From assembly GCA_031430035.1 (NCBI GenBank), contig JANPAS010000094.1, positions 7,902 to 71,901 of the forward strand: a stretch of DNA of 64,000 nt. The letters are read 5' to 3'. Shown here piece after piece: positions 42,327 through 50,698 of this stretch. Within the stretch, counting starts at the first letter, position 1; each line of letters begins with the position of its first letter. This DNA is from JASGCK01 sp031430035. GTDB taxonomy: Bacteria; Pseudomonadota; Gammaproteobacteria; Burkholderiales; Burkholderiaceae_C. The position numbers and the translations under genes were made by a program. A model generated the notes under the pieces. That model was not told the DNA's origin. It was given only the letters and a program-made list of their open reading frames with translations, and searched no databases.

Positions 42327-43628
42327 TTAATCGCGGCGAAGGGTGATTTTGGCGTAGTCATAAAGATTTTGCATTGCAAAATAAGCAGCCAGTACGCGGT
42401 GCACACTTTGCAACTCCAACTGTAGACCTTGCGCTTTGGCTGCCTGCGCAAAGCGGCCAATTGCCAAGGTTGCAATGGGATCACAGCGCACAAGCCTGTC
42501 GCAGCGAATCACCATCCCGTCCGTTGGCACAATTGCAGCGAGCAGTTTAACCGCGCGTCCTGCATCCAATGTGCCATAAAGTTCTGGGGGTAAGTTGTTC
42601 AACTCTGGCGCAGTCGCATCTGGCGCGTCCTGACCGCTTGCCAATTCAAAACGACATTCTGGGCGAACCCAATCAGGCGGAGAAATTTCGAACTGAACGC
42701 TATAGTCAATCGCTAAGTCCTCAAAGGCTTGCGCGCGATTTTGACAGCGCAACAGCGCTAGTCTTGCCAGCCAAGATTCTGCTGACTCAGAATCAAATAG
42801 CTGCTCAAGCTCAGCGGCCCCGCGCACGCGGCAATGTACGGGCTGCGTGGCCAGATACTGTAGTGCTGACGTCAACAAACGCCACTGCTCCGCATCAGTG
42901 CCCACAAAGGCTTGCCAATCCAGCACTAATTGGCGTTGCGCTTTGGTGGCGGCCTCTACCTCTGCTTCAAGCACGCGTACATCCGACTGTGTCAACGTCG
43001 CTGATGCCTTCCACTCTGTGCGGTCACTCCCTTGAATGGATCTGCCTTCGTGTTCGCGTTCGGCAATAGCAGCTTGCTGCGGGATAGAAATCCAAGAGGG
43101 CGGTGAACGTCCAAAACGGATAGAAAAGTCCAGCGCTAATGCTTCAAAACGATCGACTTGATCGCTGGCCCGGTACAAATCAAAGAGCACGAGCCAAGTC
43201 GGCACGCGATCATGCTGCGGGCCTCGTCCGCCAATGGCTTGCTCTAGCAGCGTTTGCGCGATTTGTAGTTTGCCCTTAGCGAATTGCTCGCCTGCTTGCT
43301 GCACGGTGCTGGGCTCTTCTGGCTGCGCGGCCAAACTTTGCGTGGTGTTGGCCTCGCGATCAAAGGATTGAACTTGCGTGAGCTGAAAGCCACCTGCATC
43401 CGAGGTTGTTTGACTCTTGCTGTGCTCAAACAGTTGCTGATTCATTTGCGCTTCTAGCGCGTCAATTTTCTCAATGGCTTGAGTGGAAGCAAAGTTAAGG
43501 GTTTGCTTCGATGCAGACTGATCAACTGGAAGAGCGTCAGCTTTGCCGCGCTGCACCATGAGTCGACGCAAGGCGTTGAACTCGCGGTGCCGAACGAGGT
43601 CGGCTTGCTGTTTGCTCTCTAGGGGCAT
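42327..43628 (-). CDS. STAS-domain protein with internal repeat
   Basis: A 433-residue cytoplasmic protein. The C-terminal part (about 345-433) looks like a STAS-type domain (T-L-D-A-G-R-A-V-K-L-L-A... L-V-R-C-D). The middle contains two similar segments, F-E-A-L-A-L-D-F-S-I-R-F-G-R-S-P-P-S-W (about 180) and F-E-D-L-A-I-D-Y-S-V-Q-F-E-I-S-P-P-D-W (about 300), so it has an internal duplication. The N-terminal third is glutamine-rich and probably disordered. It overlaps the dksA-type gene by one base (TGATG). The gene order with dksA and hslVU suggests a conserved but uncharacterised role, perhaps stress signalling. Confidence 0.75.
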   Translation of the reverse strand: MPLESKQQADLVRHREFNALRRLMVQRGKADALPVDQSASKQTLNFASTQAIEKIDALEAQMNQQLFEHSKSQTTSDAGGFQLTQVQSFDREANTTQSLAAQPEEPSTVQQAGEQFAKGKLQIAQTLLEQAIGGRGPQHDRVPTWLVLFDLYRASDQVDRFEALALDFSIRFGRSPPSWISIPQQAAIAEREHEGRSIQGSDRTEWKASATLTQSDVRVLEAEVEAATKAQRQLVLDWQAFVGTDAEQWRLLTSALQYLATQPVHCRVRGAAELEQLFDSESAESWLARLALLRCQNRAQAFEDLAIDYSVQFEISPPDWVRPECRFELASGQDAPDATAPELNNLPPELYGTLDAGRAVKLLAAIVPTDGMVIRCDRLVRCDPIATLAIGRFAQAAKAQGLQLELQSVHRVLAAYFAMQNLYDYAKITLRRD

Positions 43629-44467
43629 CAGTCTCCAAACATTTTTTGTTTCAGCTCTCGGCGCTGTTGCGCCTCTAGCGACAAGGTTGCCGTCGGCCTT
43701 GCAATCAAGCGGCTCACACCAATAGGTTCACCCGTTTCATCGCAGTAACCGTAGTCATCTTGGTCAATGCGTCCAATCGATTGTTGGATTTTTTTGAGTA
43801 GCTTGCGCTCGCGGTCGCGCGTACGCAGCTCCAGCGCGTGCTCTTCTTCAATCGTGGCTCGGTCCGTTGGGTCTGGCACAACAGCGCTATCGTCACGCAT
43901 GTGCTCGGTAGTCTCAGATGCGCTTTTTAGAATGCTGTCACGTAACTCACAAAGCTTGAACTTAAAGAACGCGAGTTGCGTTTTGTTCATGTACTCATCG
44001 TCAGGCATCGCAATCACTTCTGCATCTGTTAACTCATGCGGCTTTGTCGTTTTCCAATTACCCGCTAACTTAGCATTCTTTTTAATGGGCGCAGGAATCA
44101 CCGCGGGATTGAGCACTTGCCCAAGACCCGTCGGCGTATGAACCAGTTTGGCCGAAGTTTGCACTTGCACAGCCGTGGGCGGAGCCACATAATTTTTATC
44201 AGCACCTTTACGTGCTTTGGGAGGCTTCACCAATGGAACAACCACAGGAGTTACCACCACCACTTCGACTTTAGGTATTTTTACCTTAGGCACTTTCACC
44301 TTCACCTCGGGTTTTGCAACTGGCTTAGCCTTAGTCATCGGCTTGGCGACAGGCTTTTTTGCAAGGGCTTTAGCAGGCACTACTTTTTTGACAGGTGCTG
44401 GTTTTTTAGCGGGGGCAGACTTTTTGGTCGGAACGGCTTTTTTAGCTGCTTTAGCGGGAGTTTTCAT
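43628..44467 (-). CDS. dksA: DksA-type RNA polymerase-binding regulator with long basic N-terminus
   Basis: A 279-residue protein; the DksA core occupies about 145-279, the first 130 residues being Lys/Pro/Ala/Val repeats. The coiled-coil tip motif that reaches the polymerase active site is intact (D199, D202, A204 in D-P-T-D-R-A). The zinc finger is mostly lost: relative to E. coli DksA only C242 remains, the other three positions being T245, S263 and A266. Similar low-cysteine DksA forms are known in other proteobacteria. With ppGpp it should adjust rRNA and stress promoters. Its stop overlaps the start of the STAS gene. Confidence 0.92.
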   Translation of the reverse strand: MKTPAKAAKKAVPTKKSAPAKKPAPVKKVVPAKALAKKPVAKPMTKAKPVAKPEVKVKVPKVKIPKVEVVVVTPVVVPLVKPPKARKGADKNYVAPPTAVQVQTSAKLVHTPTGLGQVLNPAVIPAPIKKNAKLAGNWKTTKPHELTDAEVIAMPDDEYMNKTQLAFFKFKLCELRDSILKSASETTEHMRDDSAVVPDPTDRATIEEEHALELRTRDRERKLLKKIQQSIGRIDQDDYGYCDETGEPIGVSRLIARPTATLSLEAQQRRELKQKMFGD

Positions 44468-44542
44468 TTTGGAAGCGAGTAAGTCAAAAGGGGGCGAATA
44501 AAGCCATTGGGCGCGCGATTGTAGCTTGTTTGCGCGCTCTAT

Positions 44543-46021
44543 TTAAGGACAGCTTTGGTATTGCTGAGCTAAATGGACGAGAGAAGTGATATCAGGATCT
44601 CGAATCCCAAGCCTGATCATTGTTTCGGCAACAGCGGGCGCTAACTTTTTAGCAATTTTCGCGTCTAAAAATAAGACTCTCGATCGCCGTGCCAGAACAT
44701 CAGACACGGTGCGGGCAAACTCGTGCTCTACCGCATAGCGAACAAAGTCGGGGTCGCCAGCAGACGCAATATCGGGCGTATTGCACGGGCTATCCGCGCC
44801 AAGAATGGGTAGGTCGTCAGTGACGCAGTCGGGCGATGTCCCTGCTGGTAAGAGCTTAGCAGCCAGCGCATGCGCCATCACATCTTCCGACATGGCTCGG
44901 TAAGTTGTCCACTTGCCACCTGTCACCGTGAGGAGCCCATTGGCTGCAATCTCAATGGTATGTTCACGGCTAATGGCTTTGGTCGATTGGCTTTGGCTCA
45001 CGTGCGCATCCTGTACCAAAGGCCTCAGGCCTGACCAAATGCTCAGCACATCCGCCCTTGTCGGTGCGCGGCTTAAATAATGCGCAGCTTCGCCCAAAAT
45101 GAAATCAACGTCGGCCGTGTCGGCATGTGGCTCGCGGCTGGCATTGTCCACAGGCGTATCGGTTGTGCCCAAAATGAGATGCCCCAACCACGGCACGATA
45201 AACAGCACACGCCCATCGCGCGTTTTAGGAATCAGCATGGCCGAGTCGGTTGGCATAAAGTCACGGCTCACGACCAGATGCACCCCTCGACTAGGTTTTA
45301 CCAATGGTTTTGCACCGCGCAAAGCATCCACCCACACACCCGTGGCGTTAATCACGCAGTTGCTGTGCACGTCGTAGCCTTGCTGTGTTTCTTGATCGAC
45401 CACTCGCACGCCCACCACTTTGCCAGCACCCTCAATCAAACGATCCACCTTGCAGTAGTTAAAAACGAGTGCGCCAAAGCTGGCGGCTGTTCGCGCTAAA
45501 TCAATCGCTAAGCGTGCATCATTAAACTGTCCATCCCAATAACGCACGCCACCCGACAAGCCATCAAAACGCACACCAGGTAGGGCCAGGCGCGTCTGTG
45601 CGCTGGATAAAAATTCTGTTGCACCCAGCCCATGCGAGCCCGAGAGCGCGTCATACATCTTGAGTCCGACGCCATAAAACGGACGCTCCCACCATTGAAA
45701 GCTAGGCATCACAAACTGCAACGGATGTGCGTTATGCGGCGCGTTCGCCAAGAGGCGGCTACGCTCGCGCAGCGCCTCACGCACCAGCGGAATGTGCCCC
45801 TGCGCCAAGTAGCGAACGCCGCCGTGTACTAGCTTGGTGGCACGCGAAGACGTACCCGAGGCGAAATCATGCGACTCAAACACCGCGACGCGTAAGCCAC
45901 GACTGGCGGCGTCTAGCGCCGTACCAAGTCCCGTGGCGCCACCGCCCACAATGATCATGTCAAAGCGTGGCTGCTGAGTGAGTTTGGCAAATGATTGCTC
46001 ACGCGTGAGTTGCTGCGGCAT
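44543..46021 (-). CDS. glpD: Aerobic glycerol-3-phosphate dehydrogenase
   Basis: A 492-residue FAD enzyme that oxidises sn-glycerol 3-phosphate to dihydroxyacetone phosphate and passes electrons to quinone at the inner membrane. It has the N-terminal dinucleotide motif I-I-V-G-G-G-A-T-G-L-G near residue 23, S-S-R-A-T-K-L-V-H-G-G-V-R-Y, and the D-T-P-V-D region. The ATG at 46021 is chosen because the family motif starts right after it and glpK ends 13 bases upstream; earlier in-frame starts would overlap glpK. No Shine-Dalgarno sequence is evident, so coupling to glpK is likely. Confidence 0.95.
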   Translation of the reverse strand: MPQQLTREQSFAKLTQQPRFDMIIVGGGATGLGTALDAASRGLRVAVFESHDFASGTSSRATKLVHGGVRYLAQGHIPLVREALRERSRLLANAPHNAHPLQFVMPSFQWWERPFYGVGLKMYDALSGSHGLGATEFLSSAQTRLALPGVRFDGLSGGVRYWDGQFNDARLAIDLARTAASFGALVFNYCKVDRLIEGAGKVVGVRVVDQETQQGYDVHSNCVINATGVWVDALRGAKPLVKPSRGVHLVVSRDFMPTDSAMLIPKTRDGRVLFIVPWLGHLILGTTDTPVDNASREPHADTADVDFILGEAAHYLSRAPTRADVLSIWSGLRPLVQDAHVSQSQSTKAISREHTIEIAANGLLTVTGGKWTTYRAMSEDVMAHALAAKLLPAGTSPDCVTDDLPILGADSPCNTPDIASAGDPDFVRYAVEHEFARTVSDVLARRSRVLFLDAKIAKKLAPAVAETMIRLGIRDPDITSLVHLAQQYQSCP

Positions 46022-46034
46022 GTTGAATGAATAG

Positions 46035-47564
46035 TTACTTTTTTGCCCACGCACGACTACGTTCCACCGCCTCAGACCAACGCTCTTGTTTGCGTGCGCG
46101 CTCCACATCCGACCATACAGGCTCAAATCGTCTATCCACGGCCCACTGCGCGGACAGCTCTGCGGCGCTTACCCATACACCCACTGCAAGCCCCGCCAAA
46201 TAAGCCGCACCAAGCGCTGTGGTCTCTGTCACCCGAGGCCGTACCACCGGCACGCCCAGCACATCAGCTTGCAACTGCATGAGTAAATTGTTGGCGGTAG
46301 CACCTCCGTCCACACGGAGTTCTGACAGCGCGATGCCCGAGTCCGCCTGCATGGCAGAGAACACATCCGCGCTTTGCAAACAGATCGCCTCTAGTGCAGC
46401 GCGAGCAATATGCGCACGCGTTGTACCGCGAGTCATACCCACCAAAGTGCCACGCGCAAAACCATCCCAATGCGGCGTACCCAGTCCTGCAAACGCGGGC
46501 ACAAGGTAACAGTCGTCTGCGCCCGTCACGCTGGCCGCCAATGCTTCGATGTCCGAGGCTTTGCTGATGATTTGCAAACCATCACGCAACCACTGCACCA
46601 CTGCGCCGCCCATAAATACCGAGCCCTCCAAGCAATAAGCCGTACGAGCCTTATCTGACAAGGCCTGCCAGCCAATAGTCGTGAGTAATTTATTTTTTGA
46701 AGCCACGGCTACCGTACCCGTATTCATGAGCATGAAGCAACCTGTTCCATACGTATTTTTGGCCGTACCAGGCGCAAAACAGTTTTGCCCAAAAGTAGCC
46801 GCTTGCTGGTCGCCCGCCACGCCCGCAATTGGAAGCCTACGCTTGAGTCCTACGGACGCAAAGAGCGCGCTATCCGTCTCACCCAGCACGCCCGAGCTAG
46901 GCACAAGGCTTGGCAGCACCGAGGGCGGAATATGAAAGAGTGCTAGCAACTCTTTGTCCCACGCGAGCGTGTGGATGTTAAACAGCATCGTGCGCGAGGC
47001 GTTACTGACATCGGTTGCATGAACGCGTCCTGCGGTCAGCTTGTAGATCAACCAACTGTCCACCGTGCCAAAGCAGAGTTCGCCGCGCTCCGCACGAACT
47101 CTCGCCGTGGGAACGTTGTCCAGCAACCACTCAAGCTTGGTTGCCGAAAAATAAGCATCCAGCACAAGCCCTGTTTTTTGCTGAATCGTTTTAGCCTTAC
47201 CTGCCGTGCGTAATGCATCGCAACGCGTGGCTGTACGGCGATCTTGCCAAACGATGGCGTTGTAGATCGGCTCGCCCGTCGCACGATCCCACAGCACGGT
47301 CGTTTCGCGTTGATTGGTGATGCCTACTGCGCAAACCCCGTCTAGCGCGGCCTTGCCATGAGTGCTAGCCAAAAGCCCAAGCGCTGCTTGGGCTGCAGCC
47401 AACTGACTAGCCCAGATTTTCTTCGCGTTGTGCTCCACCCAACCTGCTTGTGGAAAGATTTGCTCAAATTCATGTCCGTGGCTGGCAACGGGCTTACCGC
47501 TTTCATCAAACACAATCGCCCGCGAACTAGTCGTCCCTTGATCAAGCGCAAGAATGTATTTCAT
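46035..47564 (-). CDS. glpK: Glycerol kinase
   Basis: A 509-residue FGGY-family kinase that makes glycerol 3-phosphate from glycerol and ATP. It shows A-L-D-Q-G-T-T-S-S-R-A at the N-terminus (residues 6-16), G-I-T-N-Q-R-E-T-T, and the FGGY signature region near G-D-Q-Q-A-A-T-F-G-Q. The ATG at 47564 is chosen as the family start; a longer frame to 47687 would run into the binding-protein gene upstream. It forms an operon with glpD. No glpF facilitator is present, so glycerol may enter by diffusion or through the transporter served by the two binding proteins upstream. Confidence 0.96.
   Translation of the reverse strand: MKYILALDQGTTSSRAIVFDESGKPVASHGHEFEQIFPQAGWVEHNAKKIWASQLAAAQAALGLLASTHGKAALDGVCAVGITNQRETTVLWDRATGEPIYNAIVWQDRRTATRCDALRTAGKAKTIQQKTGLVLDAYFSATKLEWLLDNVPTARVRAERGELCFGTVDSWLIYKLTAGRVHATDVSNASRTMLFNIHTLAWDKELLALFHIPPSVLPSLVPSSGVLGETDSALFASVGLKRRLPIAGVAGDQQAATFGQNCFAPGTAKNTYGTGCFMLMNTGTVAVASKNKLLTTIGWQALSDKARTAYCLEGSVFMGGAVVQWLRDGLQIISKASDIEALAASVTGADDCYLVPAFAGLGTPHWDGFARGTLVGMTRGTTRAHIARAALEAICLQSADVFSAMQADSGIALSELRVDGGATANNLLMQLQADVLGVPVVRPRVTETTALGAAYLAGLAVGVWVSAAELSAQWAVDRRFEPVWSDVERARKQERWSEAVERSRAWAKK
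46646..46668 (-). repeat. Possible interspersed motif copy in glpK
   Basis: On the coding strand it reads GCAGGCC, an 11-base centre ending CAGATAA, then GGCTCG, giving W-Q-A-L-S-D-K-A-R. This agrees with the proC copy at most positions. It is less complete than the others. Confidence 0.35.
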
Positions 47565-47571
47565 GGCGGCG

Positions 47572-48690
47572 TTACTTACTTTGAAACATGCTATCGCGTG
47601 ACAAAAAGCTAATGTCCACGTATTGGCTGCCATGATGGCTTTTGCTGTAGTCCAGCACAAAGCCATCGAGATCAATTCGCCCTGCATTACCCAGCCCCTT
47701 GAGCAACGAGCCGCGCGTAATTTTGTTGGGCCCTACCGCTTGAATCACACGCACCATTGTTTTAGCAGCCAAACAAGCTTCTAGCGACGTATAGTTCAGC
47801 TGTGCGCCACTGAAGTCTTTGAGCAGCTTAGCGCAGTCCCTGAGTACGACATTTTTGAACAGCATCGCACCATAAGGCGCAGGGACCACTTGCGACACAA
47901 TCGCCCCGCGAGCGACTAATCCATAACTTCTAGCCAGCTCATCAGGGTTCACAAAAGAAAGCGCCGTCACGGGCATGCTAAGCGCCTTCCCTTGTGCCGC
48001 CTGCATATAGTCGCCGACCACAGAGTACTGCGTTGTAAACAGTATGTAGTGCGGCGGATCTTTAAAGACCGCCTCAAACGCGGCCGCAGTTAATTTAACG
48101 TTGCGTTTAACGGCTAAGCTGCGCGGCTTATTCGCAGCATCAAAAGCGCCCGTCACCATTTGTACATTCGATTTACCCGCTTCGTCGTCGTAGTACACAA
48201 CCACGGCTTTGGTAGAGCCTGTGTTTTTCAAAATCTCGGCAAGCTTGAGCGACTCATCTAAATACGAAGCTCTCACCGTAAAAACATTCGGATGATCACG
48301 CGCACTGGGCGAGCCCGTGAATGGCGCAAACAAAGCCATATTTTTAGCTGCAATTAAAGGTAGCGCATCAAGGCTAGTGGTCGCCGAGTTATAGCCAAAT
48401 AACGCCGTGACTTTTTCACCCTCCAACAGTTTTTTGGTGTTCTCAAGCGCCTGTACGCGACTATTCGCGTTATCGAGTGTGACGAGTTGAATTTTGCGAT
48501 TGCCCAATGCACCACTACTATTTGCCTTGGTAAACACCGCAAGCGCACCGTCCCGCATGTCGCGGCCAATCTCGGCATTGCTACCCGTGAGCGGCACTGA
48601 CTGTCCCAGCACGATGTCTTGCGCTTGCACAGACCCAAACGTACACAGCATGCTTGCGATCAAGCCCATCCCGAAAATTAAACTTTTCAT
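47572..48690 (-). CDS. ABC transporter periplasmic binding protein, tandem copy B
   Basis: A 372-residue exported protein of the type 1 periplasmic-binding fold used by branched-chain amino acid and amide ABC transporters. Signal peptide (F-G-S-V-Q-A), then I-V-L-G-Q-S-V-P-L-T-G-S-N, and L-F-G-Y-N-S-A-T-T-S near residue 96. It is closely related over its whole length to the gene upstream, so the two arose by tandem duplication. No permease or ATPase genes are nearby. It ends 7 bases before glpK, suggesting co-transcription with glycerol genes. Confidence 0.9.
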   Translation of the reverse strand: MKSLIFGMGLIASMLCTFGSVQAQDIVLGQSVPLTGSNAEIGRDMRDGALAVFTKANSSGALGNRKIQLVTLDNANSRVQALENTKKLLEGEKVTALFGYNSATTSLDALPLIAAKNMALFAPFTGSPSARDHPNVFTVRASYLDESLKLAEILKNTGSTKAVVVYYDDEAGKSNVQMVTGAFDAANKPRSLAVKRNVKLTAAAFEAVFKDPPHYILFTTQYSVVGDYMQAAQGKALSMPVTALSFVNPDELARSYGLVARGAIVSQVVPAPYGAMLFKNVVLRDCAKLLKDFSGAQLNYTSLEACLAAKTMVRVIQAVGPNKITRGSLLKGLGNAGRIDLDGFVLDYSKSHHGSQYVDISFLSRDSMFQSK

Positions 48691-48717
48691 AGAGCCCTCC
48701 CAATTAACTTGTTCGGT

Positions 48718-49827
48718 TTAGCGAGAAAACTGATTGCCTCTAGAGAGAATTGTTAGATCCACAAAACTGCTGCCACTATTGCCCTTGCTGTAGTTAACAA
48801 CAAAACCATCTAAATCGATCCGTCCTGCGTTCTCTAAACCACGCAAAAGCGATGCTCGCGTGACCTTGTTGGCCCCTACTTTTTGTATCACCCGCACAAT
48901 CGTTTTTGCGGCCAGGCACGACTCGAGTGAGGTGTAATTGAGTGCCGTGTTGTTGAACTCCTTGATAAGAGCGGCACAGTCTTTAATGACCGCGTTCTTA
49001 ATCAGAGCCGAACCCTTAGGTGCTGGCATGACCTGTGACACCAGCGTCCCACGTGCCACCGTGCCGAAGGTATCGGCCAACTCATCAGGGTTCACAAAAG
49101 ACACCGCTGCAACGGGAAGGTTAAGGCCCTTAGCGGCAGCAGCTTGCAGCAACTCGCCCACAACGGTGAATTGAGTGGTTGACAAGACGTAATGCGGTGG
49201 GTCACTCAAAATGGCAGCGAAGGCTGTCGCATCTAATTTAGTGTTGCGCTTCACGGCCAAGCTTCTCGGCTTATTGGCGGTATCAAATGCACCTGCGGCA
49301 GATGCTAAATTTGCTCGGCCCACTTCATCGTCGTAATGCAAAACCAGCGCCTTCGTTGCGCCAAAACTTTTTTGATGCTCTACGATTTTTGTCGCCTCCT
49401 CAGCATACGAAGCACGGATAGTAAATACATGGGGGTCGCTGCGCAAACCTGCTGACCCTGTAAACGGCGCAAAGAGCGCCATGTCATGTTGTTTCAAAAG
49501 CGGTAGCGTATCCACACTGGTTGTGGCTGAGTTGTAACCAAACAGTAACACCGCTCGTTTAGCGTCAAGGAGCTCCTTGGTATTTTCAAGCGCACGCACA
49601 CGGTTATTGGCGTTATCTAGCGTAATGAGTTGAACCTTGCGTCCACCAATGCCGCCACTGGCATTCAACTTGTTAAACACAGCCAACGCGCCATCGCGCA
49701 TATCACGGCCAATATCGGCATTAGTGCCCGATAGCGGCACCGATTGACCCAGCACAATGTCTTGTGCTTGCAAGTTTCCACCTACTAAACCTACTGCTAT
49801 GGTTAGCAAGATAATGAGTTGTTTCAA
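48718..49827 (-). CDS. ABC transporter periplasmic binding protein, tandem copy A
   Basis: A 369-residue paralogue of the next gene with the same signal peptide plus type 1 binding-protein layout (I-V-L-G-Q-S-V-P-L-S-G-T-N, L-F-G-Y-N-S-A-T-T-S, A-L-F-A-P-F-T-G-S). The pair may bind different ligands for one shared transporter encoded elsewhere. It starts only 22 bases from the divergent proC, so the promoters must overlap neighbouring coding sequence. Confidence 0.9.
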   Translation of the reverse strand: MKQLIILLTIAVGLVGGNLQAQDIVLGQSVPLSGTNADIGRDMRDGALAVFNKLNASGGIGGRKVQLITLDNANNRVRALENTKELLDAKRAVLLFGYNSATTSVDTLPLLKQHDMALFAPFTGSAGLRSDPHVFTIRASYAEEATKIVEHQKSFGATKALVLHYDDEVGRANLASAAGAFDTANKPRSLAVKRNTKLDATAFAAILSDPPHYVLSTTQFTVVGELLQAAAAKGLNLPVAAVSFVNPDELADTFGTVARGTLVSQVMPAPKGSALIKNAVIKDCAALIKEFNNTALNYTSLESCLAAKTIVRVIQKVGANKVTRASLLRGLENAGRIDLDGFVVNYSKGNSGSSFVDLTILSRGNQFSR

Positions 49828-49849
49828 CGCGCTTCTCCGTTACAAAATA

Positions 49850-50692
49850 ATGAGCATTCAATCTATGAGCAGTTTACACCTTGCAAGGGCACACGTCGGC
49901 TTCATCGGCGGTGGCAATATGGCCAGCGCCATCATTGGCGGCCTGCTGAAAGCAGGCATGAAACCCGCGCAGTTCATCATCATCGAGCCTTTTGAGGCGA
50001 CCCGCAGCAAGCTGAAATCCGACTTCAAAATAGGCTCGCAGGCCATACCAGATAAGGCTTTGCAGGCATGTGATTTAGTCGTGTGGGCAGTCAAACCCCA
50101 GTCATTTAAAGAAGCGACAGCGCCTGTTGCACCATTCACTAAAGACGCGCTGCACCTTAGCGTCGCTGCAGGTGTCACCTCTGTATCCATCGCCGCATGG
50201 CTAGGCACAGAGCGCATCGTTCGTGCCATGCCTAACACGCCAGCCCTTATTGGGCAAGGCATCACAGGTCTTTTTGCTCGGGAAGGTACATCTGATAAGG
50301 ATCGCGCCTTGGTGGATGCAGTGATTGGCGTCACGGGACAGCACCTCTGGTTGGACGACGAGTCAAAGCTAGATGCCGTCACCGCCCTCTCAGGCTCGGG
50401 CCCTGCTTATGTGTTTTATTTTTTAGAAGCCATGGTGGAAGCCGCGCTAGGTATGGGCTTGACGGAAGCACAGGCTAGAGCCCTTGCTACATCTACCTTT
50501 GCGGGCAGCACAGCCTTGGCAGCCGCATCCAGCGATCCCTTGAGCGTTTTGCGCGAACGCGTCACCAGCAAAGGCGGCACAACGTATGCAGCGCTGACCC
50601 ACATGGAAGACAAGCAAGTCAAAGCGGCGTTTGTGGCGGCCATGCAAGCAGCGGCGGCACGTGCCAAAGAACTTGGCGCTCAGTTTGGATAA
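49850..50692 (+). CDS. proC: Pyrroline-5-carboxylate reductase
   Basis: A 280-residue NAD(P)H-dependent enzyme that carries out the last step of proline synthesis. N-terminal cofactor motif V-G-F-I-G-G-G-N-M-A (about 16-25), W-A-V-K-P-Q near 81, R-A-M-P-N-T-P-A near 125, and the C-terminal S-G-S-G-P-A-Y and T-S-K-G-G-T-T-Y motifs are all present. The ATG at 49850 is taken; an in-frame ATG at 49865 is also possible. A copy of the interspersed motif lies at 50038-50067. The radA gene follows after 6 bases. Confidence 0.96.
   Translation: MSIQSMSSLHLARAHVGFIGGGNMASAIIGGLLKAGMKPAQFIIIEPFEATRSKLKSDFKIGSQAIPDKALQACDLVVWAVKPQSFKEATAPVAPFTKDALHLSVAAGVTSVSIAAWLGTERIVRAMPNTPALIGQGITGLFAREGTSDKDRALVDAVIGVTGQHLWLDDESKLDAVTALSGSGPAYVFYFLEAMVEAALGMGLTEAQARALATSTFAGSTALAAASSDPLSVLRERVTSKGGTTYAALTHMEDKQVKAAFVAAMQAAAARAKELGAQFG
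50038..50067 (+). repeat. Interspersed motif copy in proC
   Basis: GCAGGCC, centre ATACCAGATAA, then GGCTTTGCAGGC. In frame it encodes S-Q-A-I-P-D-K-A-L-Q-A. By my alignment with E. coli ProC the segment adds no residues, so it is not a simple insertion. Confidence 0.5.
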
Positions 50693-50698
50693 GCGCTA

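Noticed and set aside
47565..47687. Extended N-terminus of glycerol kinase
   Set aside because: The extra 41 codons overlap the binding-protein gene and precede the conserved M-K-Y-I-L-A-L-D-Q-G-T-T start.
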